Source of the DNA: Oscillospiraceae bacterium
Lineage (GTDB): Bacteria > Bacillota > Clostridia > Oscillospirales > Ruminococcaceae
DNA: 22,388 nt
NCBI GenBank assembly: GCA_029062865.1
Contig: JAIDPG010000257.1
Span: 1-22,388, forward strand
Direction: 5' to 3'
In this document: positions 16,401 to 22,379 of the stretch, piece after piece
Position numbering within the stretch: the first letter of the stretch is position 1
How the letters are laid out: every line of letters starts with the position of its first letter
Made by a program: the position numbers and the translations under genes
The notes under the pieces: generated by a model
Seen by the model: the letters and a program-made list of their open reading frames with translations, nothing else
What the model was told of the DNA's origin: nothing
Database searches by the model: none

Positions 16401-16589
16401 CTTCACCGCGTCATCCGCGGGATTTTCGCTCCCGCGAACATCGACGATAAGCACGTCGGCGCGCTTCGGCTCGTCGACAAATATATATAAATAGCCGTTC
16501 TTAGGCTTTTCGCCGCTGATTATCGGCAGCAAAGAATTATCCGAATTTGCCGCCCCGCGCACGCAGAACACTATCTCGCGTTTAATCAC
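13461..16589 (-). CDS. PAS-containing hybrid sensor histidine kinase with two receiver domains
   Basis: The 1,042-residue protein has no clear membrane helix, so it is probably cytosolic. It starts with a receiver-like region of reduced conservation (about 1-110, with VLIVDVRG), then two PAS domains (about 125-240 and 250-370) and a third PAS-like region (about 385-505). The kinase core follows: H-box FLSNMSHDIRTPMN (phospho-acceptor His542), N-box LLNLLSNAVKYT (Asn660), and G-boxes DNGMGM and GTGLGM (about 694-729). Two receivers end the chain, with acceptors Asp835 (IIDCFLPDMNG) and Asp970 (LMDVQMPVMNG). No DNA-binding, HPt or GGDEF output domain is present, so a separate partner must receive the signal. 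GTG 16589 is preferred: GGGGGTG lies upstream, and the promoter at 16623-16652 excludes the in-frame ATG at 16652. It is monocistronic. Confidence 0.93.
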   Translation of the reverse strand: MIKREIVFCVRGAANSDNSLLPIISGEKPKNGYLYIFVDEPKRADVLIVDVRGSENPADDAVKLAGEKRADADYIVVCGSADDVLSIEGVCDIWSGALSDAELRFRFRAAAARRESYMQSCQNEIYLDTLIDNIPSMVWFKSRDGVHEKVNTEFCRVVNKERSDVIGKLHAYIWGVEGDDPACIDSDNRAMEDKGTVTSEEHVASEKGERVLTAYKTALRDIDGTVMGTVGFALDITKERAFESDILSKNKMFESMFASVDCGMMWHSINGKEVYYINKTALRILGYETADELMANGFNYIADSVSESDKKMLAEKIKTLKNPDDSVNVEYSVTHADGKVVHVLGNIKLRYENGRYFYQRYLLDITARHNETLERERISNELLSVLAADYSVVCYFDLNTGDGNTVYSRGLEGSGLENIFTEKVNFDDVIGKYCDERVSENDRERFLQNCSRVNLKKELSEKSSHFINYLSTGCENEGAQYYQIKAVRVGSSKSKIDFVLGIRSVDEELRSEMEHKEALESALEQANRANKAKSVFLSNMSHDIRTPMNAIMGFTTLALTHIDERDHVEGYLKKITVSGNHLLNLINDVLDMSRIESGKMRLEEKPCSLPEILHGLCNMMRPEIQKKQIDFRLDTANVRSEEIMCDRLHLNQVLLNLLSNAVKYTQPNGRVSLRTSETECETEGCSLFEFVVSDNGMGMSEEFVKHLFEPFERERNTTASGIQGTGLGMTITKNIVDMMGGTINVDSAPGEGTTITLKFEFKTLKKLTTEHIELAEYRGRHALVVDDDFNTCDSVTAMLGELGMRAEWTLSGKEAILRTKQAVQRGDCYAVYIIDCFLPDMNGIEVVRRIRRETGDNVPVIVLTAYDWTEYEEEAREAGVSAFCSKPMFMSELKRCLENVSRTESPDASEKKKLRTGRILLTEDNELNREIAATLLTEAGFEVELAFNGQEALEKVSASAPGYYGVVLMDVQMPVMNGYEATKRIRNLPDEELRKIPILAMTANAFDEDKREAEEAGMDGHLSKPIEIDKLFEALDNILNRQ

Positions 16590-16622
16590 AACAACACCCC
16601 CGCGTTTAGTTATACTTATTGT

Positions 16623-16652
16623 ATTATAACATATTTGCAACGAGTTTGTCAA
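16623..16652 (-). promoter_or_regulatory. Sigma-A promoter of the histidine kinase gene
   Basis: Minus-strand TTGACA (16647-16652), 18 bases, TATAAT (16623-16628). The start near 16616 lies about 27 bases before GTG 16589. Confidence 0.82.
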
Positions 16653-16672
16653 GAGATTTTGTGCAGAATGTT

Positions 16673-16699
16673 AAAATCCCCCGCGCGGCGGGGGATTTT
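16673..16699. terminator. Bidirectional terminator after the DUF4097 gene
   Basis: A perfect 12-bp stem (16673-16684 with 16688-16699, loop GCG) has TTTTTT on the plus side and ATTTTAA on the minus side. A second small palindrome (CCGC-GAA-GCGG, 16707-16717) lies between it and the DUF4097 stop. Confidence 0.8.
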
Positions 16700-16733
16700 T
16701 TGATTGCCGCGAAGCGGGGGGATTTTAATACCG

Positions 16734-17987
16734 TTATTGATTATCCGTAATCGTAACTTGATCGATCCGAACGGGCTCGGCGGTATACTTCTTCGAGTCA
16801 AGGAACGACACCTTGCCCGAGCTTACGTCAACGGTGAATTTCGCGCCGCCGTTTCCAAGCGTGACGCTTTGACCGTCCTTGAGTTTTCCCGAAGCGCCGC
16901 AGCAATCATATGAAACGCTGCCCGAGGAGACGTCCGCCTCGATTTGTGCGCCTGCGCCCTTCGGGAGGTAAACCTTCAAGCTTCCCGACGAAAGGTCGAT
17001 CGAACTTCCGCGCGGGTCTGTTGCTGCGAAATCCGCCGAGCAGCTTCCGCTTCCGACGTTGATCTCGCCCGTGCCCGTTAGCCCGCTTATGTTTAACGAC
17101 CCCGAGCCCATTGAAATTTCATATGCCGACGTGTCCGCGTTCGTCACCGTAACACTGCCCGAGCCGATGTCCACGCTCAGCGTTTCGCCCTTAAAGTCCT
17201 TGCCTTGCGCGAACTCCAGCACGCCCGAGCCTATCTCAAGCACCGTGTTTGCCGCCTTGATCTCCGAGCCGCTGAACTTTCCCGAGCTTAAATCGACCGT
17301 TATCGCTGCCGCCTCAAAATCCGCCGCTTGCTCGTAATTCATTACGCCCGAGCCTATATCCAGTTCCGCCTTTTCTGCCTTGATTCCCGACGCGGAAAAA
17401 ATCCCCGAGTGCAAATCCACGGTAAGCTCCCGCGCCTCATAATCCGCCGCGTGAGTATACTCCATTTTGCCCGAGCCCACGTCAATAAACTGCGCTGCCG
17501 CCTTGATGTCAGCCGCCTTAAGCTCTCCCGAGCCGAGCTGAATTTCCAGACCCGCAAGCACCTTGTCCGGCAGTCCTATCTCGACCTTGGTGCTCGCGCC
17601 GTTCCAGAACGCCAGCCCGCCGTTTTCGCTGACGCTGATCCCGAGAAACTCGCCGTTCTCGCTTGCCGAAACGGCGACCGCGGCGTTTTTCGCGCCGTCG
17701 GTTTTCACCGTCAGCGTGATTTTATCACCGTCGATTTTCTTCACCTTAGTGTTCGCCTTGCGCGAGATTATCCCAAGAGTTTCCGCCGCGTCGAACTCCC
17801 AAGTCCGCTCGCCTACAAACTTGTACTCCGCAACAAGCTCCGACATTTCGGGAGCGTCCTCAAACAGCTTCATATCCTCAAACTCTCCTTCCCCGAGACT
17901 TCTCGTCCCAAGCACCTCAACAGATAACTCGCCTAACACAAAGAACACGATCGATGCGATAAGCGATGCAATAATTCCACGTATCAT
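16734..17987 (-). CDS. DUF4097-family beta-repeat membrane-anchored protein
   Basis: The 417-residue protein starts at ATG 17987 behind AGGAGG. One N-terminal hydrophobic helix (about 4-22) anchors it or exports it. From about residue 130 to 400 it consists of short, regularly repeated strands with IGSG, LSSG, VSSG and LHSG turns, for example LDIGSGVM, DLSSGKF and EIGSGVL. This is the DUF4097 (LiaG-like) beta-solenoid pattern. It ends the PadR-DUF1700-DUF4097 cassette found widely in Firmicutes and linked to envelope stress. The 195-base gap from the DUF1700 gene holds a palindromic repeat and no obvious promoter. Molecular function is unknown. Confidence 0.88.
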   Translation of the reverse strand: MIRGIIASLIASIVFFVLGELSVEVLGTRSLGEGEFEDMKLFEDAPEMSELVAEYKFVGERTWEFDAAETLGIISRKANTKVKKIDGDKITLTVKTDGAKNAAVAVSASENGEFLGISVSENGGLAFWNGASTKVEIGLPDKVLAGLEIQLGSGELKAADIKAAAQFIDVGSGKMEYTHAADYEARELTVDLHSGIFSASGIKAEKAELDIGSGVMNYEQAADFEAAAITVDLSSGKFSGSEIKAANTVLEIGSGVLEFAQGKDFKGETLSVDIGSGSVTVTNADTSAYEISMGSGSLNISGLTGTGEINVGSGSCSADFAATDPRGSSIDLSSGSLKVYLPKGAGAQIEADVSSGSVSYDCCGASGKLKDGQSVTLGNGGAKFTVDVSSGKVSFLDSKKYTAEPVRIDQVTITDNQ

Positions 17988-18008
17988 ATAGCCTCCTGAT
18001 TTTAATTT

Positions 18009-18078
18009 AAAATTCGAGAACCGCGCAGTCCGCGCTTTGCGCGGACTGCGCTAGCCAAGTGATGCTTTCTCGAATTTT
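18009..18078. repeat. MITE-like nested palindrome (copy A)
   Basis: Terminal inverted repeats AAAATTCGAGAA (18009-18020) and TTCTCGAATTTT (18067-18078) enclose a perfect 13-bp hairpin (18023-18035 with 18039-18051, loop TTT). On the minus strand it aligns with the element at 22252-22379, sharing AAAATTCGAGAAAGC and GGCTAGCGCAGTCCGCGC. Confidence 0.75.
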
Positions 18079-18130
18079 ATGCGGTCTTGTTATGCTGATG
18101 CAGGTCGGAACGCGCTTTAAATGCGCCGCC
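18079..18130 (+). repeat. Dispersed ATGCGGTCTTGTT / AACGCGCTTTAAATGCG repeat units
   Basis: This stretch reads ATGCGGTCTTGTTATGCTGA, then GGAACGCGCTTTAAATGCG. The same words recur, diverged, at 19770-19850 and 20036-20085. The rest of the gap to 18182 shows nothing recognisable. Confidence 0.55.
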
Positions 18131-18182
18131 GCGAAAGATAACACGCTTCAGCCCCCGGCCTCTTGCCTTTAACCTCTAATCT

Positions 18183-19262
18183 TTAAACATCGTACACCGC
18201 CCGCACATGTCTCCTGACCACATACTTGGGCAGCGCGAACGCGGGCTTTACGAGCACCGACGCGAGGCACGCGACGAAGCTTGCCAGCGCGAAAAATCCC
18301 AAGGCGAACAGAATTCTTGTCGGCAGGAAATACCTCGCGAACTCGTTGTTCCAGAGCCCCAGCAGCATTACCACGCCCCCGAACACTATCCCCGCAGCCG
18401 CGACAAACATCGCCAGTGCCGCCACAATAACCGTGGGCACAAGCCAGATCCACAACAGCACATCAAGAATTATCTCGAAAACCAGCCGCCCCGGCTTGAC
18501 GTTCGGCGTAAGCTGCGAAACATCAACGAACTTCGACGCGTCCTTTGTTTTGATCTTTTTCTCCTGCTTCGGGATCTCGCCTTTTCTATTGTCGTTGATA
18601 TTCCCGCGGTAGCTGTCGCTCGGACCGAACAGCGGCGTTTTCTTCAGCGCTTCACCGACCTTGCCCCCCGCTTTGTCGAACGCGCCATTCAGCGCCTGTC
18701 CCGCCTTGTCGCAAGCCTCGTCCACCTTCTTCCCGATTTTTTCAAACACGCCCGCTTCCTGAGTGCTATTTTGCGAGTCATTTTGGGTGCTGCCTTGTGA
18801 ATTGTCTTGTGAATTTTCGGGCGTTGGATTTTGTGGATTTTCCGTCTGCGAAGCGTTTTCGGGGGCAACGCTGTTCGGACTGCCCGGAATGACCTCCTCG
18901 GCTATATGCTCCGGAGTGACCGAGCGCACCGCGTCCTCTTGCAATTCTTTTGGCGGCTTCGCGAGCGACGGATCCGCCGGAACGTCGCGCCCCGGCTTCG
19001 TCAGGCTCACCGCCTTTTTCCGCGTGGCTTCATGCGCGACCATGCTGTTTATCGCGCTGCTTTTGAGATCAAGGCAGCTCCGAGCGATCTCCTTAATGCT
19101 CCCGAGCTCGCGGCAGACCTCGCTCTCGCTTATCCCGCGGCGCTCGCCCTCAGCGAAGTGCTCCTCAAGATCCGCGAAAAGCTCGCTCGTGTCCTCTACC
19201 CCGAGCCTTTGGAGCTCCCGCTCCAGCTCCTCGAAAAATTCCGCTTTATTTTCAGCTATCAT
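18183..19262 (-). CDS. DUF1700-family membrane protein
   Basis: The 359-residue protein starts at ATG 19262 with GGAGAG seven bases upstream, inside the end of the PadR gene. Residues 1-65 are the DUF1700/HAAS-type head (FFEELERELQRLGVED, then ELGSIKEIARSCL), a soluble helical domain. A low-complexity Asn/Gln/Ser/Thr/Pro stretch follows (about 130-165), then a charged segment. Three to four hydrophobic helices occupy about 255-350. DUF1700 proteins sit between PadR regulators and DUF4097 proteins and probably pair with them in the envelope; their activity is not established. The low-complexity linker is longer than I would expect. Confidence 0.88.
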   Translation of the reverse strand: MIAENKAEFFEELERELQRLGVEDTSELFADLEEHFAEGERRGISESEVCRELGSIKEIARSCLDLKSSAINSMVAHEATRKKAVSLTKPGRDVPADPSLAKPPKELQEDAVRSVTPEHIAEEVIPGSPNSVAPENASQTENPQNPTPENSQDNSQGSTQNDSQNSTQEAGVFEKIGKKVDEACDKAGQALNGAFDKAGGKVGEALKKTPLFGPSDSYRGNINDNRKGEIPKQEKKIKTKDASKFVDVSQLTPNVKPGRLVFEIILDVLLWIWLVPTVIVAALAMFVAAAGIVFGGVVMLLGLWNNEFARYFLPTRILFALGFFALASFVACLASVLVKPAFALPKYVVRRHVRAVYDV

Positions 19263-19611
19263 CGTTATTCTCTCCTTTATCATTATTCTCACCGATCGAC
19301 AAGCCGCCGTTCAACAGCTCGTTTACGCTGCTTGTAAATTCAAACCATTCCTCGCTGAGCCGCGAAAGCTCCGCTTGCCCCGCTTCCGTTATCCTATAAT
19401 ACTTCCGCGGCGGTCCCTCCGACGACTCCACAATATAGCTTTCGATAAGCCCGCCGTCCTTAAGACGCTTCATCAGTGGATAGATCGTGCCCTCCGTGAT
19501 CTCCATGCACCGCGATATTCTATTAACCAGCTCGTACCCGTAGCAGTCGCCGCGGCTGACAACAGAAAGCGCGCAAAGCTCCAGAGTGCCCCGTTTAAGT
19601 TGTGAATTCAT
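19252..19611 (-). CDS. PadR-family transcriptional regulator
   Basis: The 119-residue protein has the PadR winged helix: LKRGTLELCALSVVSRGDCYGYEL, shown here in its parts LKRGTLELCAL and GDCYGYEL, then EGTIYPLMKRLKDGGLI and the wing GPPRKYYRITEAG. A short C-terminal dimerisation helix follows. PadR proteins usually repress their own operon until an effector binds. Its 3' end overlaps the DUF1700 start by 11 bases, so the genes are coupled. ATG 19611 has AAGGAGG about 12 bases upstream, a rather long spacing. The nearest good promoter is at 20134-20162, giving a leader of about 515 bases that contains the repeats. Confidence 0.93.
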   Translation of the reverse strand: MNSQLKRGTLELCALSVVSRGDCYGYELVNRISRCMEITEGTIYPLMKRLKDGGLIESYIVESSEGPPRKYYRITEAGQAELSRLSEEWFEFTSSVNELLNGGLSIGENNDKGENNDDS

Positions 19612-19630
19612 GATCTTCTTGCGCCTCCTT

Positions 19631-19742
19631 ATTTAAAAGTCGCGAAAAAACGGCTCACTTCGCTTCGCTCCGTTCGCCTAGCCGCCTGCTAACGCTCCGT
19701 TCGCTTCGCTCACTCCGCATTTGCAGGCGCTTTTTTCGCGAC
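19631..19742. repeat. Nested inverted-repeat element, copy 1
   Basis: Outer arms GTCGCGAAAAAA (19639-19650) and TTTTTTCGCGAC (19731-19742) are perfect inverted repeats. Inside, CGCCTGC (19683-19689) pairs with GCAGGCG (19723-19729). Its first 62 bases (from ATTTAAAAGTCGCG) are repeated directly at 19854-19915. Confidence 0.75.
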
Positions 19743-19769
19743 ACGGGTCTGGGGGAGGATAACTGTCTT

Positions 19770-19850
19770 GGAACGTGCCTTTAATGCGCTGCCCTTGTGT
19801 TGATTGGCTCGTGACGCGCTATAATGCCGTTCCCTTGCACTAATCTCCTT
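19770..19850 (+). repeat. Diverged tandem units between the two nested elements
   Basis: Two units, GGAACGTGCCTTTAATGCGC and GTGACGCGCTATAATGCCG, each follow the ACGnGCnnTAATGC pattern shared with 18079-18130 and 20036-20085. No coding potential is evident. Confidence 0.5.
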
Positions 19851-19853
19851 CGG

Positions 19854-19965
19854 ATTTAAAAGTCGCGAAAAACCGTCTCTCTTCGCTTCGCTCCGTTCGC
19901 CTAGCCGCCTGCTAAGGTTCCGCTCCGCTTCGCTCCACTCCACCTTAGCAGGCGCTTTTTTCGCT
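19854..19965. repeat. Nested inverted-repeat element, copy 2
   Basis: A direct repeat of copy 1 with its own compensated inner stem CGCCTGCTAAGG (19906-19917) / CCTTAGCAGGCG (19943-19954) and outer GCGAAAAA / TTTTTCGC. The inner arms differ from copy 1 but still pair, so the folded structure is kept. Confidence 0.75.
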
Positions 19966-20035
19966 CCACGCCTCGCTGGGGGTGTTGCGTTTGGTTGGAA
20001 CGCGGCTTGTGACACTTCGCGGGTAATGTTAATTT

Positions 20036-20085
20036 TGGTCGGCACGCGGCTGTAATGCGGTCTTGTTTGCCGATGCCTGCCGTTT
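20036..20085 (+). repeat. Dispersed repeat unit (third site)
   Basis: GGCACGCGGCTGTAATGCGG then TCTTGTTTGCCGATGCCTGC, the same word order as at 18079-18130. Confidence 0.5.
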
Positions 20086-20133
20086 TTGATGCTTCGCCGA
20101 AAACAAGCGACTAATAACTATTCTCTAACAACT

Positions 20134-20162
20134 ATTATAGCACACGGTACTTTGTAATGCAA
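20134..20162 (-). promoter_or_regulatory. Promoter of the PadR cassette (probable)
   Basis: Minus-strand TTGCAT (20157-20162), 17 bases, TATAAT (20134-20139). It is the only good minus-strand promoter seen upstream of PadR. Confidence 0.6.
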
Positions 20163-20195
20163 TATACACAATCAACAAAAAGCGCTTTGCAAAAA

Positions 20196-20224
20196 TGGTG
20201 ATATTCACCAAGACGGCAATTGCC
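20196..20224. promoter_or_regulatory. Two palindromes, candidate operators
   Basis: TGGTGATATTCACCA (20196-20210) and GGCAATTGCC (20215-20224) lie between the divergent promoters at 20134-20162 and 20261-20289. Operator-like spacing, but no regulator can be assigned; PadR is one candidate. Confidence 0.35.
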
Positions 20225-20260
20225 CGAAGGAGCAGAGCCCTACGCTTGCTAAAATACCCC

Positions 20261-20289
20261 TTGACAAATCTCTTAAAAGAGTTTATACT
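20261..20289 (+). promoter_or_regulatory. Sigma-A promoter of the small plus-strand gene
   Basis: TTGACA (20261-20266), 17 bases, TATACT (20284-20289). The spacer holds the inverted repeat CTCTT-AA-AAGAG, a possible operator. Confidence 0.82.
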
Positions 20290-20346
20290 TCAAATAGAGT
20301 ACAATTTCTCTCCGCTACGGGGAGCTGTTGAAAACGGGAGGTCATC

Positions 20347-20568
20347 ATGTTAGTTTATTCGCAAGACAGAAAGAGCGTCCTCGACGCGGACACTATTCAG
20401 ATTCAGAAGAATATCAGCGGCAAGGAAGCGAAGTACATCATCTCCGCCTCCGCGGGCGCGCGCGGCGCGGTCGTTATGGGTCAATACCTCGAAGAGGAGG
20501 ACGCCACCCATGAGCTAGAAAAGGTTTTCGACGCCTTCGCGGGGGGCGCGGCAGCATACAAATTTTAA
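20347..20568 (+). CDS. Small conserved-looking hypothetical protein
   Basis: The 73-residue protein has a strong GGGAGG ribosome site six bases before ATG, its own promoter and its own terminator, so it is a real gene. It opens LVYSQDRKSVLDADTIQIQKN, here noted by its parts VYSQDRKSVLDAD and TIQIQKN, continues with KYIISASA and VVMGQYLEEEDA, and ends in a helix LEKVFDAFAGGAAAYKF. The pattern of short strands then one helix resembles small proteins annotated only as hypothetical in Clostridia and their phages. There are no cysteines, membrane helices or enzyme motifs. Function unknown. Confidence 0.8.
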   Translation: MLVYSQDRKSVLDADTIQIQKNISGKEAKYIISASAGARGAVVMGQYLEEEDATHELEKVFDAFAGGAAAYKF

Positions 20569-20593
20569 GCGCGCTTCGCGGCTTCGGTCGCAC

Positions 20594-20620
20594 AAAATCC
20601 CCCGCGAAGCGGGGGTTTTT
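20594..20620 (+). terminator. Terminator of the small plus-strand gene
   Basis: Stem CCCCCGC/GCGGGGG (20599-20605 with 20609-20615, loop GAA) followed by TTTTTGTTTT. A further perfect GCCGCC-GAG-GGCGGC palindrome lies just downstream (20631-20645), then AT-rich sequence with a repeated TTGTACA. Confidence 0.85.
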
Positions 20621-20686
20621 GTTTTAAATCGCCGCCGAGGGCGGCGCACCTTAATTATCCATTATCAATTGTACATTGTACATTAT

Positions 20687-20712
20687 AAAAACCGCCCGTA
20701 AGGGCGGTTTTT
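20687..20712. terminator. Bidirectional terminator, serving the DUF6514-like gene
   Basis: An 11-bp stem (20687-20697 with 20702-20712, loop GTAA) carries A/T runs on both sides. It overlaps the stop codon of the minus-strand gene. Confidence 0.8.
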
Positions 20713-20929
20713 AATCACCTCCTCCATAAATTTCCCCCAGAAAATCTTCCGCCAGCTCTAAGGCGTGGATCTCCGAAGCCCCAAGACGGTTCAGCAGCCG
20801 AACGAACTCTTCTGTCTTTTGTCTGTTCGGCGAAAGGTCGTTGATGACGGTCGCGTTGATACGTATTCCGTAGGTAACGAGCTCCGTGCCGTTTTCGGCT
20901 GCCGCGCGGGTAACGGTCAATTCCCACAC
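20711..20929 (-). CDS. Small DUF6514-like hypothetical protein
   Basis: The 72-residue protein runs from GTG 20929, with GGGAGG seven to eight bases upstream. A promoter at 20982-21010 overlaps the alternative in-frame TTG at 21010, which is therefore rejected. It has a strand-rich N-terminus (TYGIRINATVINDLS), then a helix with EEFVRLLNRLGASEIHAL and a conserved-looking end LAEDFLGEIYG. This layout, including a YGI strand, a DLS turn and the closing ExxEDFL helix, resembles DUF6514 proteins. Function is unknown. It is transcribed divergently from the YerC-like regulator. Confidence 0.7.
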   Translation of the reverse strand: MWELTVTRAAAENGTELVTYGIRINATVINDLSPNRQKTEEFVRLLNRLGASEIHALELAEDFLGEIYGGGD

Positions 20930-20981
20930 TCGCAGTCCCTCCCGGAGTATATTGAACCCAAAAATTGTGGTTCGGAATTCT

Positions 20982-21010
20982 ATTGTAGCATTTTTAGAGG
21001 CGATCCGCAA
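20982..21010 (-). promoter_or_regulatory. Promoter of the DUF6514-like gene
   Basis: Minus-strand TTGCGG (21005-21010), 17 bases, TACAAT (20982-20987). Start near 20975, leader about 46 bases. Confidence 0.6.
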
Positions 21011-21068
21011 GAAAATATAGTTGACTTTGGCGCTTTTGGCGAGAAAACAAAAAAATTTCTTCAGCCTC

Positions 21069-21097
21069 TTGACTTATCTGCTTTATTGTGCTAAAAT
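21069..21097 (+). promoter_or_regulatory. Sigma-A promoter of the YerC/methyltransferase operon
   Basis: TTGACT (21069-21074), 17 bases, TAAAAT (21092-21097). Leader about 55 bases to ATG 21159. Confidence 0.8.
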
Positions 21098-21158
21098 ATA
21101 TCTAAAGCAAAATTTGCGTTTTTAAATCTCATTATTCAGGCAGGGGGCTGACTTAACT

Positions 21159-21449
21159 ATGAAAAAAACCGAAGAAAATCTCAAGCTGCTTTACAAGGCG
21201 GTGCTGTCGCTGAAGGACGAGAGCGAGTGCAAGGCGTTTTTTGAGGACTTGTGCACGCCGCAGGAGCTCAGCGCTATCGCACAGCGGCTGAATGTCGCGA
21301 GTATGCTGACGGACGGGTGCGTGTATAATAAGATTGTAGAGGAGACGGGCGCGTCGACGGCTACTATTTCGAGAGTCAACAAAACGTTGAATTATCAGGC
21401 AGCGGGCGGTTATAAGATCGTGTTCGACCGCATAAAGGACAAGAAGTAA
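21159..21449 (+). CDS. yerC: YerC/YecD-family TrpR-related regulator
   Basis: The 96-residue protein is the length of the YerC/YecD family, a Firmicutes branch of the TrpR superfamily. The helical core is FFEDLCTPQELSAIAQRL (about 28-45). The helix-turn-helix is YNKIVEETGASTATISRVNK (about 56-75), with TGASTATISR as the recognition helix. The tail GGYKIVFDRI is typical. These proteins are predicted DNA-binding regulators, some near tryptophan or purine genes; the ligand here is unknown. A GGGGG site precedes the ATG. Its stop codon overlaps the next start as TAATG, so the methyltransferase is translationally coupled. Confidence 0.93.
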   Translation: MKKTEENLKLLYKAVLSLKDESECKAFFEDLCTPQELSAIAQRLNVASMLTDGCVYNKIVEETGASTATISRVNKTLNYQAAGGYKIVFDRIKDKK

Positions 21450-22186
21450 TGGGCGGCGGATATCATGAGTTCGCGGACGCTTACGACACGCTGACGTTCA
21501 ACGTGCCGTATGAGCGCATTGCCGCGTATTATTCACAGATAATAAGAAGGCTGACGGACGGCAGACGCGTGCTGGACCTGGGCTGCGGCACGGGGAATCT
21601 GTCGACGCGGCTCGCTAAGCGCGGGTTTAAGGTCGTCGGAATGGACGCGTCGGATACTATGCTGATGTACGCCGCGCAAAAGAGTACGGAAGTCACGTGG
21701 CTGCGCGGGCTTATGGAGCGCGGAGCGCCGGGCGTCCGCGCGGACGCGGTCATCTCGACGCTTGACAGCATAAATCATCTCGAAAACCGAGAAGCGGTGG
21801 AAAGCTGCTTCAGAGGCGCCGCCAAGGCTCTGGAGGACGGCGGCGTGTTTGCTTTTGATGTGAATACGATCTACAAGCATCGCGAGATACTCGGCGGAAA
21901 TACGTTTGTTTATGATGTGGACAGCGTTTATTGTGCGTGGAATAACGAGTTCTGCGAGCAGGACAACGGCGTGGATATGGAGCTTGATCTGTTCTTCGAG
22001 CGGAACGACGGCGTGTATTTAAGGGCGTGCGAACGCTTCCGCGAGATAGCGTTCACCGAGCAGGAGCTTTGCGAGATGTTAGAGGAGGCGGGCTTCGAGG
22101 TCGTGCGCGTGTGGGAGTATCTGACGACAAAAGCGCCGTCGGCGACGAGCGAGAAACTAATGGTTGTAGCCAAAAAAAGCTGCTAG
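21449..22186 (+). CDS. Class I SAM-dependent methyltransferase (YqeM-like)
   Basis: The 245-residue protein shows the Rossmann AdoMet site: motif I VLDLGCGTGN (41-50), the acidic ribose ligand in GMDAS (Asp66) and the post-strand-4 segment DAVISTLDSINHL. It opens FADAYDTLTFNVPYERIAAY, typical of Firmicutes YqeM-type proteins, in which a YD.L...VPY motif precedes the fold. Later strands include GVFAFDVNT and FEVVRVWEY. The methyl acceptor is not known. ATG 21449 overlaps the YerC stop by one base. No terminator is obvious after 22186; a repeat element begins at 22252. Confidence 0.9.
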   Translation: MGGGYHEFADAYDTLTFNVPYERIAAYYSQIIRRLTDGRRVLDLGCGTGNLSTRLAKRGFKVVGMDASDTMLMYAAQKSTEVTWLRGLMERGAPGVRADAVISTLDSINHLENREAVESCFRGAAKALEDGGVFAFDVNTIYKHREILGGNTFVYDVDSVYCAWNNEFCEQDNGVDMELDLFFERNDGVYLRACERFREIAFTEQELCEMLEEAGFEVVRVWEYLTTKAPSATSEKLMVVAKKSC

Positions 22187-22251
22187 AGGCAAGGCTTCGG
22201 CGGCGCAGAAAAGGCGCGTACTAATTACAATCAGCCTCCCCCGTGAACAGT

Positions 22252-22379
22252 AAAATTCGAGAAAGCGAGTAATGCTTTGCGCTCGGAACGAACGTAGTGA
22301 GCGGAGAGTGCGAAGCATTACTCGGCTAGCGCAGTCCGCGCTTTGCGGGGGGGGGGCGGTTGGCGAATTGTAAAATTTT
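22252..22379. repeat. MITE-like nested palindrome (copy B) with a G10 run
   Basis: It begins with AAAATTCGAGAAAGC and contains a long hairpin (CGAGTAATGCTTTGCGCTC ... GAGTGCGAAGCATTACTCG, 22265-22323). It then shares GGCTAGCGCAGTCCGCGC with copy A at 18009-18078. A run of ten G (22347-22356) stands where copy A has the second arm of its inner hairpin. The end, CGAATTGTAAAATTTT, is a decayed terminal repeat. The preceding bases 22187-22251 hold nothing recognisable. Confidence 0.65.

Noticed and set aside
19631..19965. Possible CRISPR array because of repeated units
   Set aside because: Only two long units with internal inverted repeats and unequal spacing; no uniform short repeats or spacers and no cas genes.
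19710..20045. Minus-strand open frame of 111 codons
   Set aside because: It lies entirely within the nested repeats; its internal duplication (AKKAPAKVE / AKKAPANAE) simply translates the repeat. It has no good ribosome site.
20930..21010. N-terminal extension of the DUF6514-like protein from TTG
   Set aside because: The start would coincide with the -35 box; the GTG at 20929 has a proper ribosome site.
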